Source of the DNA: Malacoplasma sp.
GTDB lineage: Bacteria > Bacillota_I > Bacilli_A > Mycoplasmatales > Mycoplasmoidaceae
Assembly (NCBI GenBank): GCA_029050415.1
Contig: JAIDMU010000162.1
Location: 1 to 7,071 of the forward strand
DNA: 7,071 bases
Direction: 5' to 3'
Shown: one piece after another, positions 1 through 6,266 of the stretch
Layout of the letters: the number at the start of each line of letters is the position of its first letter
Numbering within the stretch: position 1 is the first letter of the stretch
Notes under the pieces: generated by a model
Told to the model about the DNA's origin: nothing
The model's database searches: none
Seen by the model: the letters and a program-made list of their open reading frames with translations, nothing else
Position numbers and translations under genes: made by a program

Positions 1-366
1 ATTATTATCTTCTTTTCTAAAAAATAATGATGGTTTTACATAATAATCAAAAAAAATTATCATAAAAAGGTTATCTAAGTGATAAAAGTACTGTTCACAA
101 ATTTTTTTGCAGAAATCATCAGTTAATTTTTGATCATAAAAAAATGCTAAAAGAAATATATTATTTTGATCTTTAATATGACTAGGATAAAAACAAGAAA
201 AAAGAGAATTTAAATTTGAACCATCTTTTGTATGGATTTCTCTTTGATATTCAATATCATCAGAACTTATATTTTTTGAAACTAAAAATTTAATAATTTT
301 TAAATATTTTCTTTTGAAATTACTTGATTTAACTTGTTTATATATAGAATCACTTTTATTACTCAT
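1..366 (-). CDS. Hypothetical protein, N-terminal 122 residues (3' end outside window)
   Basis: I do not recognise this protein. An uninterrupted frame begins with ATG at 366-364 and runs off the left edge, so only the first 122 residues are visible. An AGG Shine-Dalgarno core at 377-375 lies 8 bases before the ATG, which supports the start. The protein begins MSNKSDSIYKQVK, has a basic N-terminus (about residues 10-25), then a mixed charged and aromatic stretch. Around residues 84-88 there is a Cys-x3-Cys pair (FCKKIC), followed by a hydrophobic, Phe/Tyr-rich segment (about 99-110). There is no signal peptide and no motif I can name; no Trp occurs in the visible part. It lies 48 bases after trxB on the same strand and may be the last visible gene of the pst transcript, but a separate promoter cannot be excluded. 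Existence as a gene is likely; function is unknown. Confidence 0.7.
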   Translation of the reverse strand, partial: MSNKSDSIYKQVKSSNFKRKYLKIIKFLVSKNISSDDIEYQREIHTKDGSNLNSLFSCFYPSHIKDQNNIFLLAFFYDQKLTDDFCKKICEQYFYHLDNLFMIIFFDYYVKPSLFFRKEDNN

Positions 367-414
367 AAAATTTACCTGCTAATTTAATTTTAATTAATAA
401 AATAGTTATTAAAA
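367..414 (-). other. Intergenic gap between trxB and the hypothetical gene
   Basis: This 48-base spacer is almost pure A/T except for the Shine-Dalgarno region of the downstream gene (AGCAGG on the minus strand). It contains most of a perfect 14-bp inverted repeat that is listed separately. I see no GC-rich terminator followed by a T-tract and no convincing TATAAT box, so read-through from trxB into the next gene is plausible. Confidence 0.6.
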
Positions 415-421
415 TTAAATT
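381..421. repeat. Perfect 14-bp A/T inverted repeat at the trxB stop codon
   Basis: The left arm at 381-394 (AATTTAATTTTAAT) is the exact reverse complement of the right arm at 408-421, with a 13-base loop between them. The right arm overlaps the trxB stop codon (417-415) and its last two codons. All pairs are A-T, and on the minus strand the repeat is followed by AGCAGG and not by a T-run, so it does not look like a standard intrinsic terminator. It could be a weak 3' mRNA hairpin, a binding site, or a chance product of base composition. Confidence 0.5.
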
Positions 422-1377
422 TCAAATCTTTCTTCTATATATTTTTTTGCTTCAACAGCAGCAATTGCCCCATCTCCTACAGCTGTAGTAATTTGTCTAA
501 TGGATTTATTAACAAGATCTCCAATACAAAATAAACCAGGAATTTTTGTTTCCATTTTGGAATTAACATCAACAAATCCATTTTCTTCGTTTGTAATTTT
601 CAAATCAGAAATAGTATTGTTCACAGGAATAAAACCAATAAATGGAAAAATACAATCAACAAGAATTTTTGATAAGTTATTAGAAATAGTGTTTTTAATA
701 ATTATGGAATTAATTTTTTTACCATCACCAATAAATTCATATGGAATATATTCTAAAACAAGTTCAATTTTTTTGTTCTGCTTAACTTTTTCAACAATTA
801 AATTATCAGCTCTAAATTCTTTTCTACGATGAATTAAATAAACTTTAGAAACTACATCTGCAAGATATAGTGATTCTTCTAAAGCTGTGTTTCCACCACC
901 AATTACAGCAACAGGTTTATCTTTATATAAAGCTGCATCACAAATTGCACAATAACTTACACCTTTTCCATAATATTCATTTTCACCTTTAATTCCTAAT
1001 TTTTTTTCTGTCATTCCAGTTGCTAAAATAACACTTTTTGCATATCTAACCTGACCATCAGAAGAAAAAACATGAAAAACATTTTCCATTTTTCTAACTT
1101 TAGTAACTTCTCCATAAAGGAATTTGACACCTAATTCACTAACTTGTTTAAAAAAATTCATTGCTAAATCAGGTCCACTAATATTTGAAAACCCAGGATA
1201 ATTTTCAACAAATGATGTTTTAACAACTTTACCACCCGGTGTATCTTTTTCATAAAAAGCCACTTTTAATCCTGCTCTTTTTGCATACAAAGCTGCTGTT
1301 AAACCTGCAGGACCAGCACCTACAATTAATAAATCAAAGAAATTTGGATTATTTAAATAATTTGAATCAATTCTCAT
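415..1377 (-). CDS. trxB: Thioredoxin reductase (NADPH), TrxB
   Basis: This is a complete 320-residue low-molecular-weight thioredoxin reductase, the usual length for the family. It is a cytoplasmic flavoenzyme that passes electrons from NADPH through FAD to thioredoxin. Visible landmarks are the FAD-binding GAGPAG at residues 20-25, the redox-active Cys143-Ala-Ile-Cys146-Asp147, the NADPH-binding GGGNTA (160-165) with the HRR pair of NADP-specific enzymes (183-185), and the C-terminal FAD motif GD...RQ (286-295). The active site reads CAIC where CATC is common; a small residue change that leaves both cysteines intact. GGGAG at 1388-1384, six bases before the ATG, fixes the start. The frame has no Trp codons, so it reads the same under either genetic code. 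It follows phoU by only 21 bases and is probably co-transcribed with the phosphate genes, although there is no known functional link. Confidence 0.97.
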   Translation of the reverse strand: MRIDSNYLNNPNFFDLLIVGAGPAGLTAALYAKRAGLKVAFYEKDTPGGKVVKTSFVENYPGFSNISGPDLAMNFFKQVSELGVKFLYGEVTKVRKMENVFHVFSSDGQVRYAKSVILATGMTEKKLGIKGENEYYGKGVSYCAICDAALYKDKPVAVIGGGNTALEESLYLADVVSKVYLIHRRKEFRADNLIVEKVKQNKKIELVLEYIPYEFIGDGKKINSIIIKNTISNNLSKILVDCIFPFIGFIPVNNTISDLKITNEENGFVDVNSKMETKIPGLFCIGDLVNKSIRQITTAVGDGAIAAVEAKKYIEERFEI

Positions 1378-1383
1378 TTTCTA

Positions 1384-1388
1384 CTCCC
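1384..1388 (-). promoter_or_regulatory. Shine-Dalgarno site of trxB
   Basis: The minus strand reads GGGAG, with six bases (TAGAAA) before the trxB ATG. It is one of the two clearest ribosome binding sites in the window and lies in the short phoU-trxB gap, suggesting independent translation initiation for trxB within a shared transcript. Confidence 0.7.
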
Positions 1389-1398
1389 ATACTAATGG

Positions 1399-2073
1399 TT
1401 ATTCATCTCTATTTCTGATTGTTAATAAGTTATCAAATATAGATCATAAATGGTCAATTGTTCTATCAATATATTTCATAACTATTGAAAAAGAAAAAAT
1501 AAAATCAACTTGACTTGCTGAACTTAATGAAACTTTTTTCAAAGCATTTGAAAGAATTGATTTGTACTCAGATCTACAATTCGAAACTAAAGTTTTAACT
1601 TCTTCAAGGTATTTTGAATAATCAGAATCACTTTTGAAAATTTCTAACATACTTTTAAAAAATAAATTAGAATTCTCTAAAGATTTAATAACTATATCTT
1701 TTAACATCTTAGACAATTTATTATTTGTTAATAATCAAATTCTTCTAGAATATCAAACAATATTATATGCTTGTTCAGCAATCCTTTCTAAGTCTCTTGA
1801 AGAATATAAAATAGCTACAATAAAACGTAAATGATTAGATCTTGGTTGGTCTTTTGAAATAATTCAAATGCAATCATCTTTTATATCTCTTTTTTTATCT
1901 TTTGCTTTTGTTTTTTTCAAAGACATTTCTGTTACTATTGCATCAGAAATTTCATTTTCTTTTAATATCTCACAAGCTTTAAGATGATGTTTGTAGCACA
2001 TATTAGCAAATTCTAAAAAACTTTGTTTCAACTCAAATTCTGATTTTTCTAAACTAAAAAAGTTAGTTACCAT
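1399..2073 (-). CDS. phoU: PhoU-like phosphate transport regulator
   Basis: Reading TGA as Trp joins two fragments into a 224-residue protein, the normal PhoU size; four in-frame TGA codons (for example at 1866-1864 and 1446-1444) would otherwise break it. PhoU is a cytoplasmic all-helical protein of two similar three-helix bundles that restrains Pst transport and, in organisms that have it, signals to PhoR. The first-repeat signature is visible at about residues 63-105: acidic KDDC, then LRFIVAIL, then DLERIAEQA. The second-repeat counterpart is KYIDRTIDHLWSI near 200-212. These acidic clusters are the metal-binding positions of the family. In the first repeat the common DLERIGDHA has become DLERIAEQA. 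The ATG lies 9 bases after the pstB stop, with an AGGG (2089-2086) about 12 bases upstream, which is a rather distant ribosome site. It stops at TAA 1401-1399. No phoR or phoB is nearby. Confidence 0.92.
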
Positions 2074-2082
2074 AATTTATAC

Positions 2083-2940
2083 TTACCCTATCCTTCCATT
2101 AATATAATCTCTTGTTTTTTTCTCTTTAGGTTTTAAAAAAATATTTTTAGTAGGTCCACTTTCAATAATTTTTCCTGAAAAAAAGAAAACAGTTTCATCA
2201 CTTATTCTTTGAGCTTGTGCCATTGAATGAGTAACAATAATAATAGTATATTTTTGTTTAAGTTCAATAATTAATTCTTCAATCTTTGATGTTGCAATTG
2301 GGTCTAAAGCTGAAGTTGGTTCATCCATTAATAACACTAAAGGTTTGCAAACTATTGCTCTAGCAATACACAATCTTTGCTGCTGACCTCCAGATAATCC
2401 GGTTGCTAAATCATTTAAATTATCTTTTACATCATCTCATAAAGCTGCACTTTTTAATGATTTTTCAACAATCTCATCAACTATTTGTTTATTTCTAATT
2501 CCCTGATTTTTTAAAGGAAAAGCTACATTATCATAAATTGACATTGGGAATGGTGTTGCTTTTTGAAAAACCATTCCTACTTTTGTTCTTAAATCTAAAA
2601 AACTAACTTTTTTTGAATAAATATTTTGTTTTTCAAAATAAATATCTCCTTCAACATGGGTGTCAGGCAACAAATCGTTCATTCTGTTTAACAATCTTAA
2701 AAATGTTGATTTTCCACAACCACTTGGACCTATTAAAGAAGTTACTTTATGTTTTTTAATATCTAAATTAATGTCAAAAAGAGCATGCTTTTTTTTATTT
2801 TCATACCAAAAATTTAAATCCCTAATTTCAAAGATGTTTTCATCACTGAAATCTTCTTTAAATTCACTAATTTTACTATCGCTACTTTGCTTAAATAAAA
2901 ATTTGTTTTTAAATTTATCAAAACCGTTTTTTATACTCAT
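2083..2940 (-). CDS. pstB: Phosphate ABC importer ATP-binding protein PstB
   Basis: This is the cytoplasmic ATPase that drives phosphate import through the Pst permease. It is 285 residues with one TGA Trp codon at 2439-2437 and one TGG. All ATPase motifs are intact: Walker [10 protein letters not shown] (71-79), Q-loop Gln126 in [21 protein letters not shown], signature LSGGQQQR (182-189), Walker [14 protein letters not shown] (201-213) and the switch histidine in VTHSM (His238). The [14 protein letters not shown] stretch is typical of PstB and separates it from other importer ATPases. The domain proper starts near residue 37, so there is a Lys/Phe/Ser/Asp-rich N-terminal extension of roughly 25 residues relative to E. 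coli PstB. I chose ATG at 2940-2938; a TTG three codons earlier (2949-2947) is possible. No clear Shine-Dalgarno is seen, so translation may be coupled to pstCA, whose stop lies 12 bases upstream. It ends at TAA 2085-2083. Confidence 0.97.
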
Positions 2941-2952
2941 AATTATCAATCA

Positions 2953-4944
2953 TTATTTTATTACTAATTGTTTTTTAAATTTATTTTTTAACTTATAAAA
3001 TGAAAAAATTATTTCATTTTTAATAAACTTTCAATTTGGAATTATGTAATATCCAACAATTATTAAAACAAAAACTAAAATTATTGTTAAAAAAGCAGAT
3101 TCATACATTATATTAACTCCTTCTTGTATGTTAGTATTTGTTAACTGTCCATAAATTCTTGTTGTTAAAGTTTGTCCAGGATTAATTAAAGCAATTTGAC
3201 TTGAGCTTGTTAAACCTGCTGTTAAATATAGTGGTGCAGTTTCCGAAAGAATTCTTCCAATTGCTAAAACAATACTTGTAGCTAACCCAGTAAAAGCTGC
3301 TGGAAGCACAAGTTTTCTAACAACTTGACTTGCTGTGCAGCCCAAAGCAAATCCATTTAATCTAATTTCATTTGGCACTTGGTTTAATGCATGCTGAATA
3401 GTTCTTGAAAAAGAAGGAATAATCACAATAGTAACTGTTAATGCACCTGCAATTAAAGAAAATCCCTTAATACCTTGATTGGTTCATCCTAAGGTATATA
3501 TAAAAAATAGTAATCCAAACATACCAAACAAAATGGATGGAGTTGCTCCTAAAGAATCTAAAAAGAAATAAATAATTCTTTTAATTGTTTTATTTTTAGA
3601 AAACTCATTCAAATAAATTGCTGTTAATAAAGATAAAGGTAGTCCAATCAAAATTGATACAAAAATTACAAGAATTGTATTTCAAAAAGCTTGACCAGTT
3701 GTATTTTTAGAGTAACTAAAAACAGTTGAACTTGGTTGAGATCAAGCATTTATACCAAAAGCAACTATATTTAAAGTTAATCAAGATAAAAAAGCAAAAC
3801 AAAGAATAAAACAGATAATTTCTCAAAATACTTTATATCAAACATAACCAGTTCTAAATTTATAATCTTTATTTCTTTTTTCTATATAAATTAAAGTATC
3901 ATCAATTGATTTAATTTTAAAAGTTCTTCTAAAAGGAAATAATACATATTCCACAACATTATAAATTAAATTAAAAAATCACTGATACTGTTCTTTGATA
4001 AATAATAAAAACTTTGGTAAATTTTTATTCTTTTTTGTTTTTGTTAATCTTAAAACAATTAAATTAAAAATCATAATAATCACAAAAAGAATAAAACCAT
4101 ATGCAAAAAGTAGAGATTTTGTACTTTCTGTACTATTTTCAGTAAACATATTTGTCGATATAACAACAGAAATAGTTTTGATATTTGAAGACAATATTTC
4201 AGCTAAACTACCACTAGATAAAATATTTGAAAAATCACTTTCTGATTGCAGCAACATTGACAATGCCATTGTTTCACCAATTGCTCTTCCAGTAGCTAAT
4301 ATTACGCCAACTATAATTCCAGATTTAGCAGCTTTTTTATAGACTTTATAAATTGCTTTTGTTTTTGTACACCCCAAAGCAATTGTATTACTAAATAAAT
4401 TTGAATCCACACTTTCTAAAGAGTTATAAGTCATTGCTATAATTGTTGGCAAAATCATAAAAGCCAGCATAATTGAAGCATTTAAAATTGAATAAGGAGA
4501 AATCCCTATAAGATTAACAATACTTTTTAATGATTGAATTGCAAATAAGCCAAAAATAACAGAAGGAATTCCAGCTAGTGTTTCAATGGCAATCCTTAAA
4601 CATTTTTGATACTTTTTTCTAATCCTAAATTTTAAAACAACAGCTGTTTTAATTCCTAATGGAACAGCTATTAATAAAGATATTAAAGTAGTTATAACAG
4701 TTCCTGTAAAAGGTAACCAAAAAGAAACATTATCAGTTGAATTAATATCAAATTTATCAGAAAGCAGAATGGCACTAAACCCATAATCTTGAAAACCTTG
4801 AATAGCTCTAACTAAAATAAAACCCAAAATTCCAAATAAGAGAACGCCAGAAAAACAAGAAACTATTCCAGCTATTAGTTTAGTTGAAAAAGAAAAAAAT
4901 TTTAATTTCTGAATTAAAGAAATTTTTTTAATTTTTAGTTCCAT
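2953..4944 (-). CDS. pstCA: Fused phosphate permease PstC-PstA
   Basis: One uninterrupted 663-residue frame under code 4 (eight TGA Trp codons, one TGG) encodes both membrane subunits of the Pst importer. Residues 1-300 are PstC-like: membrane segments near 22-46, 81-104, 126-140, 150-172, 209-226 and 278-299, with the ATPase-contact loop [15 protein letters not shown]...GRAIGET (186-224). Residues 301-370 are a charged linker. Residues 371-635 are PstA-like, with [13 protein letters not shown] (462-474) and a second contact loop [15 protein letters not shown]...[15 protein letters not shown] (530-577). Two separate half-transporters are thus covalently joined; other members of the family usually encode them as adjacent genes. 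From memory, Mycoplasma genitalium also has one long Pst permease gene, so this may be a general mollicute trait. The start ATG has a strong AGGGG site (4952-4948) directly after the pstS stop. It ends at TAA 2955-2953. Its frame in 3427-3978 was checked codon by codon and has no TAA or TAG. Confidence 0.94.
2997..3020 (-). other. Weak 9-bp stem-loop near the 3' end of pstCA
   Basis: AAAATGAAA at 2997-3005 pairs perfectly with TTTCATTTT at 3012-3020 across a six-base loop, inside the last codons of pstCA. Only one pair is G-C and no T-tract follows on the minus strand. It may be a minor mRNA structure between the permease and ATPase genes; chance is a fair explanation in such AT-rich DNA. Confidence 0.3.
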
Positions 4945-4947
4945 ATT

Positions 4948-4952
4948 CCCCT
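4948..4952 (-). promoter_or_regulatory. Shine-Dalgarno site of pstCA abutting the pstS stop codon
   Basis: On the minus strand the pstS stop TAG (4955-4953) is followed immediately by AGGGG, then AAT and the pstCA ATG. This is the strongest ribosome binding sequence in the window, although the spacing is short. Its placement means a ribosome ending pstS covers the pstCA start site, which favours translational coupling of binding protein and permease. Confidence 0.7.
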
Positions 4953-6140
4953 CTAACTTTCAACATTGTAATTTAATATTTTTTCATTAGAAACACCAAA
5001 TGAAAAATTTTCAGGACATTGGCCTTTTTCAGCCAATGCACCATCTGAATTTTCCTTACTAAAAAAAACTGAATTAAAATTATTTTCAGTAATTTCATCT
5101 TGATAATTTTGGTATTGTAACAAATCTAAATAATTGTGCTTTGAACTATAAATTGGAAATAAATTTAAATTTTCTATAACATTACTTCCTTCTTTAAAAT
5201 AAATTCAATCAATTAAATCTTTAACTTGAGCTGAACAATTTTGTGAAACTATAATGTTATAAAAATAAAACCATCCATATTTTTTTATAAAATCCAAAGT
5301 TATCTCTGGGTTTTTGTAAAAATCATTATCTATATTTATTCCATTAACACTTGCAACTTTATATCCTGCTTTTGTTATAGTTTCATAATTTTCTATAACA
5401 AAAGAAAGTGACAAATAAGTAATACCGCCATCTAAATTTTCTTCCATTAATTTATTTAATGTTTCAACATTTGACTCATTTGTAGATCTCACATTTTTTC
5501 CATATTTACCATATTTTAAAATTTCATATTCTTTACTATAAACATTATTATTTTCATCTCAATTTCATCCTATGAATTGGTTCATAAAAGAAAAAGCAGT
5601 ACCACTAGAATTTGATCCACCTGTTCTTGAATATGGAACAAGAGAATTTCTAGCAGAATCTGCTTTTTTTAAATCACCATTTGAAATAGTATAAAAATCT
5701 AAGCCACAAAATAACCTATAAACATCACCAATATTATTATTTGTTATATTCAGTGACTGATTGGACTTATAAACTAAAGCAATGCTGTCAATTGCAATAG
5801 TAAAAGTTTTAATTGATTCATTTATTCAATCTTGTATATCAAAATCATTTGTTTGTATTGTAGCATCCCTTACAGATTCATAAGGATCTTTGGAAGAAAG
5901 ACCAATGTCTGTAGTTTGACTAACTATGCTTTTTATACCAAAGCCTGAACCACCACCTTGAACAATTAAATCAGATTGACTGTACTCATCAGAAAATTTT
6001 GAAACTAAAGGTTGTAAAGAAGAAGAGCCAACTAATGAAATCATACTTACTTTATTTCAAGGGGTAGAAAAATATATAATTGCTGCAATAGGAACAATTG
6101 ATACTGTTGCAGAAGTAAATATTTTTGTTCATCTCTTCAT
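4953..6140 (-). CDS. pstS: Phosphate-binding protein PstS (membrane-anchored type)
   Basis: A 395-residue protein is restored by reading six TGA codons as Trp (one TGG also occurs). PstS captures phosphate outside the membrane and delivers it to the permease. Phosphate-site motifs are in family order: GSSSLQPL (38-45), GGGSGFGIKSI (62-72), DIGLSSKDP (78-86), IAIDSIALVYK (115-125) and RTGGSNSSGT (172-181), equivalent to the R..GSGT loop. The N-terminus MKRWTK plus a hydrophobic segment (about 7-26) is a signal or anchor, but there is no lipobox cysteine; the only cysteines are 145, 302 and 375. The family fold seems to end near LFPIYSS (327-333), leaving about 60 extra polar residues. The ATG at 6140-6138 is the first after an in-frame TAA (6158-6156) and lacks a Shine-Dalgarno. 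It stops at TAG 4955-4953, 8 bases before pstCA. Identification rests on these motifs and on the operon. Confidence 0.93.
5017..5038 (-). other. GC-containing stem-loop within the 3' end of pstS
   Basis: CATTGGC at 5017-5023 pairs perfectly with GCCAATG at 5032-5038 across an 8-base loop. Four of seven pairs are G-C, which stands out in this AT-rich DNA. It lies 62 bases before the pstS stop (5017 to 4955) and no T-tract follows directly on the minus strand, so it is not a standard terminator. An mRNA-stabilising or processing hairpin that raises PstS relative to the permease is a possible role (inference). Confidence 0.45.
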
Positions 6141-6170
6141 TGATTTAAATATTTTTTAAACAATACAAAT

Positions 6171-6176
6171 ATTATA
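6171..6176 (-). promoter_or_regulatory. Candidate -10 box of the pst operon promoter
   Basis: The minus strand has a perfect TATAAT here, ending 30 bases before the pstS ATG, which would put the transcript start near 6164 and give a leader of only about 24 bases. The expected -35 position (around 6194-6199) reads GAGTTT and is a poor match, which is common in mollicutes where the -10 box dominates. Perfect TATAAT hexamers also occur by chance in AT-rich DNA, so support comes mainly from its position. Confidence 0.5.
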
Positions 6177-6183
6177 ATAAAAC

Positions 6184-6195
6184 TTATTTAAATAA
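6184..6195. repeat. 12-bp palindrome TTATTTAAATAA upstream of the pstS -10 box
   Basis: A perfect 12-bp palindrome lies seven bases upstream of the candidate -10 box, where a repressor could block RNA polymerase. Its core ATTTAAAT recurs at 6143-6150 just before the pstS ATG. The same 12-mer also occurs inside trxB (1349-1360), so an operator role is weakly supported. Confidence 0.3.
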
Positions 6196-6266
6196 ACTCA
6201 CAAAAATTCATATAATGCTAATTTATCAAAAAGAAAAAATTCTTAATTATTATTGTTTCTATTAAA

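Larger units (their letters stand above)
6141..6266 (-). other. Intergenic region upstream of pstS
   Basis: This is the longest gap in the window at 126 bases. It separates the upstream ABC ATPase from the phosphate operon and carries the candidate pstS promoter. A weak AAGAA-TTTT-TTCTT element lies near 6229-6242 on the upstream gene's 3' side but is too AT-rich to call a terminator. I see no small gene in it. Confidence 0.6.

Noticed and set aside
500..832. Plus-strand open frame of about 110 residues
   Set aside because: It lies entirely antisense to the well-supported trxB, has no recognisable motif and is a typical shadow frame.
1634..1834. Plus-strand open frame of 66 residues
   Set aside because: It is antisense to phoU, with no ribosome site or family resemblance.
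2660..2998. Plus-strand open frame of 112 residues
   Set aside because: It is antisense to the conserved PstB ATPase domain and the end of pstCA; its hydrophobic look is a by-product of the reverse strand of Lys- and Glu-rich codons.
3995..4342. Plus-strand open frame of 115 residues
   Set aside because: It is antisense to the PstC part of the permease and shows no independent support.
1399..6140. pstS, pstCA, pstB and phoU as decayed pseudogenes with many stops
   Set aside because: Every internal stop is TGA, and reading it as Trp gives full-length proteins with family motifs in the right order. No TAA or TAG interrupts any of them.
6225..6245. Possible intrinsic terminator after the upstream ABC ATPase gene
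   Set aside because: The AAGAA/TTCTT stem has five weak pairs and a T-rich neighbourhood is expected by composition, so it cannot be told from chance.
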